Of a DNA stretch of 64,000 nt, positions 9,572 through 19,563 are shown piece after piece. The position numbers and the translations under genes are program-made. The notes under the pieces are model-generated. The model made no database searches and was not told the DNA's origin. It saw nothing but the letters and a program-made list of their open reading frames with translations. Source of the DNA: Acinetobacter pollinis (GTDB taxonomy: Bacteria; Pseudomonadota; Gammaproteobacteria; Pseudomonadales; Moraxellaceae); contig NZ_VTDQ01000002.1 in assembly GCF_015627175.1 (NCBI RefSeq), positions 102,357 through 166,356 of the forward strand, read 5' to 3'. Positions within the stretch are counted from its first letter, which is position 1, and each line of letters starts with the position of its first letter.

Positions 9572-10600
9572 TTAATAATAATAACTGTTAGATTTTGCAT
9601 GTAAAAATGCAGGAATTAAACCTGTTAATGCCGCACGAATATCTTCACGTTCATTAATGAGTTGATGTGAACCTTCTTCTAAAATTAGCAAGGTTTGTAG
9701 TCTAAATTTCTTCCTTACAAATTCGATATTGTAACGCCAATCGACAGTCTGATCTAATGCGCCTTGTGCCATCCAGACAGGAATTCTACATGATGGTCTC
9801 TCTTCCATAACAGCCATCCATTTGGACATTGCTAGAATCCAGTTCATTCCCATCATTTTAGGTTGTAGTGGGTCTTTCAAACGTACAAAACGAAGAAACT
9901 CAGGGTTATGATTATTTCTTCGGAAATGACGAGGCACCTGTTTTTTAATTCGTCTAATAATGCCTAAACCAACTGGATTATGCCACCATGCAGATTTTGC
10001 AGGACGCAATAAAGGTGACAACAATAAAATCCGTTCAACAATAGGATTCTTCCTTTGCTCTGCATAGGCTAAAATATGATGCATTAAAATTGCACCACCT
10101 GTACTTTGACCCACACCTAACCACGGTTTTTGCAGCTGTGGTGCATTTTTGGTATAGCGATAAATTGCATGCAGAACATCTTGATAATGGTCAAAATTTT
10201 CGATATTTGCAGGTGAGCCACTACTCAAACCATGTCCTGGTAAATCAAAAGTTAAAACACTAAATCCTTGTGATAATATTTCTTCAATAATAGGTTGATA
10301 AATACCACTATGTTCTAAATAACCATGCAATAAAAAGACCGTACCACAAATATCATTTTGTTGAGGTTGAAAGACTTGTGTATGCAACTTAAATTGTTCT
10401 GTTTGTATATAACCTTGCCAGTAATCACAATCTAACACATCTAAGCCATAAAGTTTCTGATAAGACAGCAACTCATCTTTAGGCATATAAGGCTTATATA
10501 AATTGAGCGGTTGCAACTGATCCGATGTCGTTTCACGACTTGGTACAGGTAAATCTAACTGTTTAAGTGTCGTTGGTGTTAAAAAAGGTGTTTCAGGCAT
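9572..10600 (-). CDS. alpha/beta hydrolase (serine aminopeptidase S33/lysophospholipase-like)
   Basis: The 342-aa protein has an alpha/beta-hydrolase core: oxyanion region VFLLHGYLEHSG, FDLPGHGLSSG, nucleophile elbow GVGQSTGG (Ser in GQSTG), an acid region around WMAQGALDQTVD, and the catalytic His in EEGSHQLINE. This arrangement is that of the Hydrolase_4 monoacylglycerol lipase/lysophospholipase group. No signal peptide is seen. Its ATG shares a base with the stop of the upstream DUF218 gene, so the two are coupled and may act together, though the substrate is unknown. Confidence 0.85.
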   Translation of the reverse strand: MPETPFLTPTTLKQLDLPVPSRETTSDQLQPLNLYKPYMPKDELLSYQKLYGLDVLDCDYWQGYIQTEQFKLHTQVFQPQQNDICGTVFLLHGYLEHSGIYQPIIEEILSQGFSVLTFDLPGHGLSSGSPANIENFDHYQDVLHAIYRYTKNAPQLQKPWLGVGQSTGGAILMHHILAYAEQRKNPIVERILLLSPLLRPAKSAWWHNPVGLGIIRRIKKQVPRHFRRNNHNPEFLRFVRLKDPLQPKMMGMNWILAMSKWMAVMEERPSCRIPVWMAQGALDQTVDWRYNIEFVRKKFRLQTLLILEEGSHQLINEREDIRAALTGLIPAFLHAKSNSYYY

Positions 10601-11718
10601 TAAGGAACCTCACGACAATCATTGGTTCCAAACACTACATCGCGAATGGTTGCCAATAATTCGTAATTTGCACGTCGACTATGATCATAATTGGTAAGCG
10701 CAGGCTTCCAACGTGTCAATTGCGTTGGCATAGGTGCATCTACAGGAACAGTGGCTATACCATTTTGGGCAAACAGACGGCGTGTTCTTGGCATATGATA
10801 CTCGTCTGTTACCAATATAATTTTTGGCGCGCCACCTTTTTTCTGAAGTAATAGTGAGCTAAATCTTGAATTTTCACATGTATTCATGCTTCTATTTTCA
10901 AGAAGCTTCGCATCTACACCATGATCTTTTAACCAGATCTGCATATATGGTGCTTCTACACCACTTAACACAATAGGTAGGCTGTTTTGTTGCTCAATCT
11001 CTAGAGTTTTCTCTAAGCGCAATCGTGTATAGCTATTAACAATAATACGTTTCGTTGTGCGATCAAACGTTAATCCTCCTCCTAAGACAACAATTGCAGA
11101 GGGCTTAGATGCATCTGCTTTTTGCTCATCTCTGACCGTATTTGCTTGTCTTAAATCTTGAGAAACTTGCTGACTGACTGGATCTTTATCATTCACTTTA
11201 ACAGGATACGTCGTCAAAAACTGTGTGTATTTCTGCATAAGAAGCTGTGTATCTGCATCATTTAAACGTGCCACTTCTTGAAGTGCTTCTGGCTCAGAAG
11301 CTACTTCATCAATATGCTGATCACTTATATTCGGGTCAGAAGATGCTGTGTCATCAGCCTCTTCTTCATCCTCTTTATTTTGTAGCTGTTTTTCTAAAAT
11401 TTTATATCGTGCTTCAATTAAATTTAAACCAACTGCATCTTCTCTTTGCGCGGCTTCTTGTAAGACTTTTAAATATGCCTGACGTGCAATCCATAAATTT
11501 GAACCGGGCTCTAAATCATCATGCTCACTCAATGCAGCAATTTGCTGACTCTGTGCAGCGACCATATTTACTTCAATTGGAACAAAATGATTCAGTAAGA
11601 ATAAAATGCTTTTTGAATAAAATGGCGTATAAATAAAAACAATGAGCGCGGTCAAGAGTACTAAAAGTACTGCGATCATTTTTACAAACCTTACCATAAA
11701 AGGTTGTTTTTCTGCCAT
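10600..11718 (-). CDS. YdcF/ElyC-type DUF218 membrane protein
   Basis: The 372-aa protein has one N-terminal transmembrane segment (about residues 11-33), a long charged periplasmic stretch with a Glu/Asp-rich region near residues 115-150, and a C-terminal DUF218 domain. That domain shows AIVVLGGGL, SYTRLRLEKTLEI, LPIVLSGVE, NSRFSSLLL and IILVTDEYHMPRTRRLF. DUF218 proteins such as ElyC (YcbC) and SanA act in envelope biogenesis; the activity of this one is not known. The cluster murB - DUF218 - hydrolase runs on the minus strand with minimal spacing. Confidence 0.8.
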   Translation of the reverse strand: MAEKQPFMVRFVKMIAVLLVLLTALIVFIYTPFYSKSILFLLNHFVPIEVNMVAAQSQQIAALSEHDDLEPGSNLWIARQAYLKVLQEAAQREDAVGLNLIEARYKILEKQLQNKEDEEEADDTASSDPNISDQHIDEVASEPEALQEVARLNDADTQLLMQKYTQFLTTYPVKVNDKDPVSQQVSQDLRQANTVRDEQKADASKPSAIVVLGGGLTFDRTTKRIIVNSYTRLRLEKTLEIEQQNSLPIVLSGVEAPYMQIWLKDHGVDAKLLENRSMNTCENSRFSSLLLQKKGGAPKIILVTDEYHMPRTRRLFAQNGIATVPVDAPMPTQLTRWKPALTNYDHSRRANYELLATIRDVVFGTNDCREVP

Positions 11719-11731
11719 ATTCTTCGTCCAT

Positions 11732-12760
11732 CTACAAACAGATTAACCCGTCTTCCCCAAATACTACAGGCTCAGGCTCAAGTAATATATTAAATTTATG
11801 TTGTACATCATGCTGTACAGCAGAGCAAGTTGCTCTAACATCTCTTAATGTTGCTTCTGCATAATTTACAAGGACAAGTGCTTGTCTATCAAACATTCCC
11901 ACAGCACCTAAACGTTTTCCTTTCCATCCCACCTGATCAATTAACCAACCTGCCGCTATTTTTACTTGATCATTGGGTTGTAAATAATAAGGCATTTGAG
12001 GATATTGTTGGCTCAATTGCGTGTATTGTTCGTAACTTATGATCGGGTTTTTAAAAAAGCTACCCACATTTGGATACATTTTAGGATCAGGTAGCTTAGA
12101 GCGACGAATCGCAATAACTTGTTGCTGTAAGTTAAAAGGTGTCTTTTCTTCACCAACAGCTTTTAATAAATCGCCATAGGCAAGTTTTAAATCGATATGT
12201 TTATTTAAACGAAACGTTACCGAAGTAATAATATAGCGTTGAACATGTTTTTTAAAAATACTATCCCGATAAGAAAACTGACAATCCTCTTGAGATAAGG
12301 TGCTAAAAGTCTGACAAAGACGATCATATACTGAAACAGAAGAAATAAATTCTCCAACTTCAACACCATAAGCACCTATGTTTTGCACAGGTGATGCACC
12401 TACCTTGCCAGGAATTAAAGCTAAGTTTTGTAACCCATACCACTGTTTTTGCGTAGTATATAATACAAAATCGTGCCAAATTTCTCCTGCACCAACTTGT
12501 ATAAAACTATAATCCGCTGTTTCATCAATACACGAAATACCTTTCATATTTATATGAATTACACAGGCATTCAAATAATCTGAGAGCAATACATTACTTC
12601 CGCCAGAGAGTACCATCACTGGCAACTTTTTTGTTTCAGCAAATGCCAAAGCCTCAATTAAGTCATCTTCTGTACTTACATCTATAAAATAGGCAGCTAT
12701 TGCACTTAAGTTTAATGTATTTAATGACTTAAGTTGAAATTGCTCTTTAATATTTAACAC
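11732..12760 (-). CDS. murB: UDP-N-acetylenolpyruvoylglucosamine reductase (MurB)
   Basis: FAD/NADPH enzyme that reduces UDP-GlcNAc-enolpyruvate to UDP-MurNAc, the second committed step of peptidoglycan synthesis. Seen motifs are the FAD-binding [39 protein letters not shown] with the Tyr/Arg pair, and [10 protein letters not shown] whose Ser protonates the intermediate. The length of 342 aa and the insertion pattern are those of type I MurB (E. coli 342). It lies between a low-molecular-weight phosphatase gene and the DUF218 gene, all on the minus strand with 9-13 nt gaps. Confidence 0.95.
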   Translation of the reverse strand: MLNIKEQFQLKSLNTLNLSAIAAYFIDVSTEDDLIEALAFAETKKLPVMVLSGGSNVLLSDYLNACVIHINMKGISCIDETADYSFIQVGAGEIWHDFVLYTTQKQWYGLQNLALIPGKVGASPVQNIGAYGVEVGEFISSVSVYDRLCQTFSTLSQEDCQFSYRDSIFKKHVQRYIITSVTFRLNKHIDLKLAYGDLLKAVGEEKTPFNLQQQVIAIRRSKLPDPKMYPNVGSFFKNPIISYEQYTQLSQQYPQMPYYLQPNDQVKIAAGWLIDQVGWKGKRLGAVGMFDRQALVLVNYAEATLRDVRATCSAVQHDVQHKFNILLEPEPVVFGEDGLICL

Positions 12761-12769
12761 TTAGACACT

Positions 12770-13279
12770 CTACCCAATATGATGCTTCTGAAAATAGTTA
12801 ACCCAAGCATGGCTAGCCGATTCACACTGATCTAAGACATGCTCAAAACCCCTACCTTCACCATAGTAGGGATCGGCAATAGCAACATTTTGTTGTGATT
12901 GGTCATGAGCTGTCATCATCGCAATTTTGGCTTTTAAAGCATTAATTCCAAACTCAGCCTCAGCAACTTTTTTTAATCGATTAATTTGTTCTAAGTTTTG
13001 AGCATCCATCGCCAAAATTAAATCAAACTTTATAAAATCACGCGTAATCAATTGTCTACCACGTAATGATGACAGTTCGTAACCTCTCTTTTGTGCATAG
13101 CGCTGACTACGCTCATCTGGTGCTTCCCCAATATGATAATTACTTGTACCTGCTGAATCGACCATAATATTGAGTTTACTTGCCTCAACAATATGACGAA
13201 GTACTACCTCAGCAGTTGGCGAACGACAAATATTTCCTAAACAAACACATAAAATACGGTATGGCCCATTATCAGACAT
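12770..13279 (-). CDS. low-molecular-weight protein-tyrosine-phosphatase family protein
   Basis: The catalytic P-loop CLGNICRS (CX5R-S) sits about ten residues from the N-terminus and DPYYGEGRGFE near the C-terminus supplies the general-acid Asp, as in LMW-PTPs. The ATG at 13279 is preferred because GAGG lies 5 nt upstream; a GTG two codons earlier overlaps that site. Length 169 aa, slightly above the ~150 typical. No capsule-export genes are nearby, so a role with a tyrosine kinase such as Wzc is not indicated; its position in a dnaX-murB cluster suggests a housekeeping phosphatase. Confidence 0.85.
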   Translation of the reverse strand: MSDNGPYRILCVCLGNICRSPTAEVVLRHIVEASKLNIMVDSAGTSNYHIGEAPDERSQRYAQKRGYELSSLRGRQLITRDFIKFDLILAMDAQNLEQINRLKKVAEAEFGINALKAKIAMMTAHDQSQQNVAIADPYYGEGRGFEHVLDQCESASHAWVNYFQKHHIG

Positions 13280-13295
13280 AATCACCTCAAATTTT

Positions 13296-15179
13296 TTAAG
13301 TTTTTAGCTGAATATTATGAATTTCTGCATCAAACGTATCAATTAAAGCTTTCACACTCGGCTCTTCTTTAATTAATGTCACTGCACGTTCGTATGCTCG
13401 TTCTTTACGCGCTATTTGCAACATATATGGGGTTACTTCAGAAACTTCCTCATAGCTTATAGAGAGTACTGTGTTACTCCATTGTTGCTTTAAAGCTTCT
13501 TCTAAATTATGTTGTTGCTGATTTAAAAGCTTTTCATATTTTTGAGGAATATAAAATTGACAAGTCGCATTAATTTCGCCAGACATAATGCCATATTGTG
13601 CTAACTCTTGTACCGCAGGAGATAAATCACTATTTCTAAACCAATATTCCCATTTTTCTACAGTCCATGCTCCAGATAACTCCTGCTCAGGTAGTGATAA
13701 AATCTCTTGAGGCATCAGCTGCGTTGATGTTTCCTCAACTCTCTTTTCTTTATTAACAGGCTGAGTATTCCTCTCAACCTCATCATTACGATCTACTTCA
13801 AATGATGTGAATTGTGTACTTTCCCCATCTAGTGAAAATGGGAAGACTTCTTCATCATCCTTATCATAGTCTACACTTGATCCAATGTATTGTGAGTGAG
13901 AAGGTACAGACACCTCAATAAGATGATCTTCAGCCGCCGCATCAAATGCAACAATGGAGGCATCATCTACCTCTTTAGAGGGAATAGATGCCAGTGTTTC
14001 TTCTGTGCTACTTTCAAGTGCGACTTCTGGTTCAAAATGTTCATCATCATTAACCACTGGTATTGGCTCAGCAATCACTGGTCTTTCATGAGAAGATAGC
14101 GGTCTAAACGCGAGCATACGGAGCACACACATTTCAAAGCCTTGCTCTTGTGTAACAGCCCATGTAATTTCAGCACGACCTTTCGTTGCAATCTGATAAT
14201 AGAGCTGCAAATCTTGTGCAGAAATTAATTGTGAGAGTCGCTTAATTTTCTGATTAATCTCATGACTATACTTTAAACCTAAATCTGGCAAATACTGAAT
14301 GAGTGCCAACTCATGTAAAGTAGAAACCAACTGATCTAAAACTAAGGCAACATCCAGTGCTTGCTTTCTAAATTGTAATAACAACAGTGAAACTTGTTTC
14401 TGATGATTTTGATGAATGGCTTCAATTAAATCGTAAATGATAGATCGATCAATTAAACCAAGCATGTCTTTTACATCGTCATGGATAATCTTACCTTGAC
14501 CATATGCGATTGCCTGATCGGTCAACGAAAGAGAATCCCTTAATGAACCTTGTGCAGCCTCCGCAATTTGCCATAATGCTTCAGATTCATATTCGACATC
14601 TTCTTTATTTAATATTTCTGTTAGATGCCCACTAATTTCTGTGATATCTAAAGGACGTAATGTAAACTGGAGACAACGGGATACTACTGTAATCGGTAAT
14701 TTCTGTGGATCTGTTGTCGCAAATAGAAATTTGACATGTTCAGGTGGTTCTTCTAATGTTTTTAATAACGCATTGAATGAATGCGTAGACAACATATGTA
14801 CTTCATCGATTAAGTAAACTTTAAAACGCCCTTGTGTGGGTGCATAAGGAACATTGTCCAATAATTCTCTTGTATCTTCTACACGCGTTCGAGAGGCCGC
14901 ATCTATTTCTATAAGGTCGATGAAACGTCCTTCATTCACCGCACGACATGTAGGGCAAACTTCACAAGGGGTAGATGTAACACCTGTTTCACAGTTCAAA
15001 CATTTTGCTAAGATTCTTGCAATAGTCGTTTTTCCAACGCCTCGTGTACCTGTAAACAAATAAGCATGGTGCAAACGGCCACGCTCTAAAGCACTGGTTA
15101 AAGCTCTAGAGACATGGTTTTGCCCGACCAACTCATTAAAGTTACGTGGACGATATTTTCTTGCTAGAACCTGATACAT
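13296..15179 (-). CDS. dnaX: DNA polymerase III subunit gamma/tau
   Basis: AAA+ subunit of the clamp loader that places the beta clamp on DNA and tethers polymerase cores. The N-terminus RKYRPRNFNELVGQ, Walker A GTRGVGKTT, zinc module CLNCETGVTSTPCEVCPTC, Walker B LIDEVHML and sensor FATTDPQKLP are all present. A poorly conserved acidic linker (about residues 370-490) precedes the tau-specific C-terminal domain. At 627 aa it is close to the E. coli tau length. I did not see an E. coli-like A AAA AAG slippery site near the linker, so gamma production by frameshifting is not evident. Confidence 0.95.
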   Translation of the reverse strand: MYQVLARKYRPRNFNELVGQNHVSRALTSALERGRLHHAYLFTGTRGVGKTTIARILAKCLNCETGVTSTPCEVCPTCRAVNEGRFIDLIEIDAASRTRVEDTRELLDNVPYAPTQGRFKVYLIDEVHMLSTHSFNALLKTLEEPPEHVKFLFATTDPQKLPITVVSRCLQFTLRPLDITEISGHLTEILNKEDVEYESEALWQIAEAAQGSLRDSLSLTDQAIAYGQGKIIHDDVKDMLGLIDRSIIYDLIEAIHQNHQKQVSLLLLQFRKQALDVALVLDQLVSTLHELALIQYLPDLGLKYSHEINQKIKRLSQLISAQDLQLYYQIATKGRAEITWAVTQEQGFEMCVLRMLAFRPLSSHERPVIAEPIPVVNDDEHFEPEVALESSTEETLASIPSKEVDDASIVAFDAAAEDHLIEVSVPSHSQYIGSSVDYDKDDEEVFPFSLDGESTQFTSFEVDRNDEVERNTQPVNKEKRVEETSTQLMPQEILSLPEQELSGAWTVEKWEYWFRNSDLSPAVQELAQYGIMSGEINATCQFYIPQKYEKLLNQQQHNLEEALKQQWSNTVLSISYEEVSEVTPYMLQIARKERAYERAVTLIKEEPSVKALIDTFDAEIHNIQLKT

Positions 15180-15304
15180 GTATGCTCCCCTTTTACCCCA
15201 TAAGCATACTGTTTTTTTATAAAATAGTGAATGCGATGCTTATTTGATTAAACTAAATTCAATCATTTAGTGCATTTTTTGTATTTCACTCACAGCCATA
15301 TAGA

Positions 15305-16177
15305 TTACGAAACTTTTAATTCACCAATTAAATGCGTTTTTTGATCTGATATCGATTGCAAAGCAAAGTGTACGCCATTAGAGATTTGAGCATTTTTCAA
15401 TTCAACAAAAGAAGATAAATATAAAGGCTTTTTAAACTGGACAAACACTTCATAGGCTTCAGGCAAATCTAAGTTTGCAAGTACTTTAGCTTTTGACCAC
15501 ATCCCATGTGCAATTGTACTTGGAAATCCAAAGGCCTTTGCTCCCCATCGATGTAAATGAATTGGGTTAAAATCTCCGGAACTAAATGCATATTTAATTC
15601 CTGTATTATGTTTAACGTACCACTCTTTTACAGGTCTCAATTCACACTCATCTAAAGTAATCGATTTATTTAACTGTGGTAGTTTTTCTATAGCTATAAA
15701 TTTTCTAGATAAATATCGACTACTACACGTCACAACTTCTTTACCTTCACATTCAACAACTGTAGAAAACTCTAAGACAGTCCCTCTAGCATGACCGTAT
15801 ACCTCGCTTAAAGTGCAAGAAAGCTTATACTGTCGATTAGCAAATAAAGTACAGTATTGTTTAATCTCATTTTCGATGTGAATCAAACCTAAAATAGGGA
15901 TAGGAAGTGCTTCATTTATCATCATATGAAGTTGTAAATTCTGTGATAACACCGAAAAATAAATCGCTGGAATAATACTGTTATTTTCAAACCCACATAT
16001 TTTTTTATAAGCCACTAAATTCTTAGCATCAATATAAAAATGGTCGACAACATATTTCACTTTTTGTATTTTTGAATGCTGCTCTTTTCTTTTTAACGAT
16101 GCTTTTAAAACATCTGGGTAGCTTAAATACGCTTTAGGCAATTTATTAAAGTGGCAAGTTTTCATCGCAATGCACAT
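15305..16177 (-). CDS. MaoC-family (R)-hydratase-like protein, double hot-dog type
   Basis: The 290-aa protein carries a C-terminal MaoC dehydratase motif, YAFSSGDFNPIHLHRWGAKAFGF followed by STIAHGMW, which contains the catalytic Asp/His pair of R-specific enoyl-CoA hydratases. The N-terminal half has the hot-dog-like substitution pattern without catalytic residues, as in two-domain FAS-type dehydratases. Such proteins hydrate or dehydrate acyl-CoA or acyl-ACP thioesters; the substrate here is unknown. No good ribosome site precedes the ATG at 16177; the internal Met at 16165 is an alternative. It is a single gene. Confidence 0.75.
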   Translation of the reverse strand: MCIAMKTCHFNKLPKAYLSYPDVLKASLKRKEQHSKIQKVKYVVDHFYIDAKNLVAYKKICGFENNSIIPAIYFSVLSQNLQLHMMINEALPIPILGLIHIENEIKQYCTLFANRQYKLSCTLSEVYGHARGTVLEFSTVVECEGKEVVTCSSRYLSRKFIAIEKLPQLNKSITLDECELRPVKEWYVKHNTGIKYAFSSGDFNPIHLHRWGAKAFGFPSTIAHGMWSKAKVLANLDLPEAYEVFVQFKKPLYLSSFVELKNAQISNGVHFALQSISDQKTHLIGELKVS

Positions 16178-16280
16178 TATTATATTTTCATAACGATTAT
16201 AGTAGAAATTTAATTAAATAGATAACAACGCATACAATAATTAAATAAATGATAATAAAATCTCGATTGAGCGTATAAAA

Positions 16281-16306
16281 AGAGGAGAGCAAACATACTC
16301 TCCTCT
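16281..16306 (-). terminator. Rho-independent terminator of proC
   Basis: The stem AGAGGAGA/TCTCCTCT with a 10-nt loop is followed on the minus strand by TTTTT. It begins 6 nt past the proC stop codon. Confidence 0.85.
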
Positions 16307-16311
16307 ATTGC

Positions 16312-17145
16312 TTAATCTTTTAAGAAGTCTTTTTCCATAACACCAGCACGATCAATCGCAGCTTGCATCGCTTCATCTACAGTCTCATAAATTCCATTTT
16401 TTTCAAATACGTTTACAGCTTCAATGGTTGTACCTCCCTTAGAAGTTACATTATTTCTTAACTGTAAAAATGCCAAATCTTTTTCATGTTCAGCCAAAGA
16501 CACCACACCTTTTGCTGTTTGTAAGATTAATGCCCTTGCTTGTTCTGGCTCAAATCCTAAAGCTTCTGCTTTTCTTTGCATTGCATCTAAGAATAAAAAG
16601 AAATAGCCCGGTGCGCTTCCAGCAATAGCAATAATGTTGTTAATCTGTTCTTCTTTTTCTACCCAGACCGTTTTTCCAACAGCACCCATCAAGTTTTCAG
16701 CAAAGTCTTTATCTTCTTTAGAAACATCACTCTCTGCAAATAGACCACTTACCCCTTGACCAACCAAAGAAGGTGTATTTGGCATAACGCGAATAATTTT
16801 GAGGCCGTCTAATTTGAATATTTTTTTATAAAATTGAACTTGTGTGCCAGCTGCAATCGTTAAAAATAGCTTATCTGCAACATCTACATGTTCTTGGATC
16901 GGTGCACAAACTTCTTTCATAAGCTGTGGTTTAACAGCAAGAATAATTACATCTGCATTTTTAGTAGCTAGAATATTATCTGAAGTTGCTTGAATACCAA
17001 ATTGTTCACTTAAACGTTTTTTACTGGTTTCACTGGGTACCGAAACTGTAATATTGGATTTGTCGTATCCCGAAGCAATTAATCCAGAAATAATGGCAGA
17101 TGCCATATTCCCACCACCAATAAAAGCAATCTTGCGTTGACTCAT
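16312..17145 (-). CDS. proC: pyrroline-5-carboxylate reductase
   Basis: Final enzyme of proline synthesis, reducing 1-pyrroline-5-carboxylate to L-proline with NAD(P)H. The Rossmann start KIAFIGGGNMASAIISGL, DVIILAVKPQ, VMPNTPSLVGQGVSGL, AIAGSAPGYFFLFLDAM and the C-terminal NNVTSKGGTTIEAVN (proline/P5C site) are typical. The 277-aa length is normal. It is a monocistronic gene with its own terminator. Confidence 0.95.
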   Translation of the reverse strand: MSQRKIAFIGGGNMASAIISGLIASGYDKSNITVSVPSETSKKRLSEQFGIQATSDNILATKNADVIILAVKPQLMKEVCAPIQEHVDVADKLFLTIAAGTQVQFYKKIFKLDGLKIIRVMPNTPSLVGQGVSGLFAESDVSKEDKDFAENLMGAVGKTVWVEKEEQINNIIAIAGSAPGYFFLFLDAMQRKAEALGFEPEQARALILQTAKGVVSLAEHEKDLAFLQLRNNVTSKGGTTIEAVNVFEKNGIYETVDEAMQAAIDRAGVMEKDFLKD

Positions 17146-17240
17146 TTCACTTCCCTCTATGTGATCATCATTTTGTATAAAATCGTGCTCTATACAACAA
17201 AAATAACATAACTAGATTTTTATTTCAGAAGATACAACTT

Positions 17241-17552
17241 TTAGTTTTCTGAACACATTCCTTTATATTTCGAAGCAAAATTTTGAATACTTACCTTCTT
17301 TTGTTGTTCTTCGTTCACCAATGGCGTAGCAAATGCATCATCAACCAACTTAATAAATAAATCTTTTTGCTTTGAATCATCGATATGACTAACTTGCTGT
17401 TTAAGCTGGTCGTATTGTGTACCATTTTGACGTAGTTTCATTACACCTTCAGCAGCATTTACGAGATGACTACAACTTGATTTAGGCACCACCGTTTCCG
17501 CATGAGAAATACTAATTAGAGATGTCAAAATAACAAATACAGCTTTTTTCAT
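17241..17552 (-). CDS. small secreted protein, paralogue of the lipoprotein at 46061
   Basis: Starting at the ATG giving MKKAVFVILTSLISISHAET, the product is 103 aa with a Sec signal peptide (predicted cleavage SHA/ET). The first mature Cys is followed by about 60 residues of helical character and a final Cys near the end. It aligns by eye with the 46061-46396 lipoprotein over the C-terminal half (KLVDDAFATPLVNEEQQKK versus SLVEEAYNVPLYEQMAQKE, then F-x-x-x-x-Y-x-x-x-C). The function is unknown; it probably is periplasmic. The frame extends 8 codons upstream without signal-peptide character. Confidence 0.65.
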   Translation of the reverse strand: MKKAVFVILTSLISISHAETVVPKSSCSHLVNAAEGVMKLRQNGTQYDQLKQQVSHIDDSKQKDLFIKLVDDAFATPLVNEEQQKKVSIQNFASKYKGMCSEN

Positions 17553-17667
17553 ACCAACTTCAAACCATTGCAACAATAAACCCAGCCATCCTAACAGCGC
17601 AAACTTATAATCAACATTAATGTTTGTTTATTTCTGTTTGATTTATTTTCAGTAGCTTATATTTTAT

Positions 17668-18141
17668 TCAAATCTTTCTTTTTAAATCTAAATATAGTGT
17701 TTCTTTAATTTCTTCCATCACAATATAACTATGCGAAGACGCTGAAGCAGGTAGCTTCTTTAGTATATCTGCCAATAAACGGCGATACGCACCCATTTCT
17801 TTCAAACGAGCTTTAACCAAATAATCAAACTCACCAGAAATGAGGTGGCATTCCAATACTTCAGGAATATCAGCCAAATTAACAGCTACATTGTCAAATA
17901 CATCACCCGATTTCGCAGATAGTTTAATTTCTAAAAATACAAGTAAATTACGTTCGACATAACTTGGATTTAATCTTGCATAATATCCCGTAATCACACC
18001 ATCACGCTCTAAACGTTTTACTCGCTCAGAACATGGCGTCGTCGACAAATTTACTTTAGATGCAAGCTCACTAATAGCAATTCGGCCATCTTTTTGTAAA
18101 ATATCAAGAATCATATAATCAGTACGGTCAAGCTTACGCAT
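17668..18141 (-). CDS. Lrp/AsnC-family regulator (DadR/Lrp-type) divergent from dadA
   Basis: The 157-aa protein has an N-terminal helix-turn-helix (LDRTDYMILDILQKDGRIAI then ELASKVNLSTTPCSERVKRL) and a C-terminal RAM ligand-binding domain (EVLECHLISGEFDYLVKARL). The divergent arrangement with dadAX, 139 bp apart, argues that it is the local activator that responds to alanine or a related amino acid, as Lrp does for E. coli dadAX and DadR for Pseudomonas. No defined operator was recognised in the AT-rich intergenic region. Confidence 0.88.
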   Translation of the reverse strand: MRKLDRTDYMILDILQKDGRIAISELASKVNLSTTPCSERVKRLERDGVITGYYARLNPSYVERNLLVFLEIKLSAKSGDVFDNVAVNLADIPEVLECHLISGEFDYLVKARLKEMGAYRRLLADILKKLPASASSHSYIVMEEIKETLYLDLKRKI

Positions 18142-18280
18142 ATTTTTTTCCTTATATTACAATTTTTGTATTAAAAATTTATGGAATGCACTGAATTATA
18201 GGTATAAAAATAGTGAAATAAACTAGACAATAGTCAATATACTAGAAAAAATCACGAATAATGAACTATAAGGAATCAAT

Positions 18281-19540
18281 ATGCATGTCATCATTTTAGG
18301 TAGTGGTGTCATTGGTGTTGCAAGTGCATATTACCTTGCACAACAAGGTGTAAAAGTTACTGTATTTGACCGCCAGCCAGGGCCAGCAAAAGAAACAAGT
18401 TTTGCCAATGCAGGACAAATTTCACCAGGTTATTCGACCCCTTGGGCGGCACCAGGTATTCCTTTAAAAGCATTAAAATGGATGTTTCAAAAACATGCAC
18501 CATTGGCATTAAGCTTAGATGGTAGTGCATGGCAATTACAGTGGATGTATAAAATGCTGAATAATTGTAATGCTAACAGCTATGCAATCAATAAAGAACG
18601 TATGACTCGTGTTGCAGAATATAGTCGAGACTGTCTAAGAGACTTACGTCATCAAACAAACATTCATTATGAGCATCGTTCTAAAGGCACACTCCAAGTC
18701 TTTCGTAAAATGGCACAATTAGATGCAGTAGAGCGAGACATTGAGGTACTCAAAGCCTGTGGTGTTGAACATCAATTACTTAATCGAGAACAACTCGCAA
18801 GTATTGAACCTGCTCTACAGTTCGCACAAGATAAGCTAGTTGGTGGATTACATCTTCCTAATGATGAGACAGGAGATTGCTACTTATTTACCAATGCATT
18901 AGCAAAGCTTGCTATAGAAAGTGGTGTAACATTTAAGTTTAATCAGAATGTTGAAGCGCTTACATTTGAAGGTGACCGAATCACAGGTGTTGTGGTCGAT
19001 GGGCAACAATATCAAGCCGATAAATACATTTTAGCATTTGGTAGTTACTCAAGACGTTTTTTAAAACCCTTAGACTTAGACTTACCTGTTTACCCTGTCA
19101 AAGGATATTCACTTACACTTCCTATTACAGATGAGAAACTTGCACCACAATCTACAGTACTTGACGAGAGTTACAAAATTGCCATTACTCGCTTCGATCA
19201 ACGCATTCGTGTAGGTGGGATGGCTGAGCTCCATGGTTTTGACATGAAACTTCGTCAAGAACGTAAAAGCACGCTTGAAATGGTGACTCAAGATCTTTTC
19301 CCTGCTGGAGACCTAAAACAGTCTACCTTTTGGACAGGTCTCAGACCAATGACGCCAGATGGCACACCAATTATTGGGGCAACTAAATATAATAATTTAT
19401 TTCTCAATACTGGTCACGGCACACTGGGTTGGACAATGGCATGTGGTTCAGGAAAACTAATTAGCGATATTGTGCTCAATCAAACCACCGATATCTCTAC
19501 AGAAGGGTTATCATTACAACGTTATCAACATATTGCTTGA
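18281..19540 (+). CDS. dadA: D-amino acid dehydrogenase small subunit (DadA)
   Basis: FAD-dependent, membrane-associated dehydrogenase that deaminates D-alanine and other D-amino acids, passing electrons to the respiratory chain. The N-terminal dinucleotide-binding fold [36 protein letters not shown], and the C-terminal [17 protein letters not shown] and [16 protein letters not shown] are DadA hallmarks. A 419-aa length fits the family (432 in E. coli). AAGGA precedes the ATG. It forms an operon with the alanine racemase 23 nt downstream: together they convert L-alanine to pyruvate. Confidence 0.95.
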   Translation: MHVIILGSGVIGVASAYYLAQQGVKVTVFDRQPGPAKETSFANAGQISPGYSTPWAAPGIPLKALKWMFQKHAPLALSLDGSAWQLQWMYKMLNNCNANSYAINKERMTRVAEYSRDCLRDLRHQTNIHYEHRSKGTLQVFRKMAQLDAVERDIEVLKACGVEHQLLNREQLASIEPALQFAQDKLVGGLHLPNDETGDCYLFTNALAKLAIESGVTFKFNQNVEALTFEGDRITGVVVDGQQYQADKYILAFGSYSRRFLKPLDLDLPVYPVKGYSLTLPITDEKLAPQSTVLDESYKIAITRFDQRIRVGGMAELHGFDMKLRQERKSTLEMVTQDLFPAGDLKQSTFWTGLRPMTPDGTPIIGATKYNNLFLNTGHGTLGWTMACGSGKLISDIVLNQTTDISTEGLSLQRYQHIA

Positions 19541-19563
19541 TCTGATTTGGAAGGAAACTTATC

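Noticed and set aside
13296..15179. Programmed frameshift in dnaX
   Set aside because: No A-AAA-AAG-type slippery site with a following hairpin was seen near the linker region.
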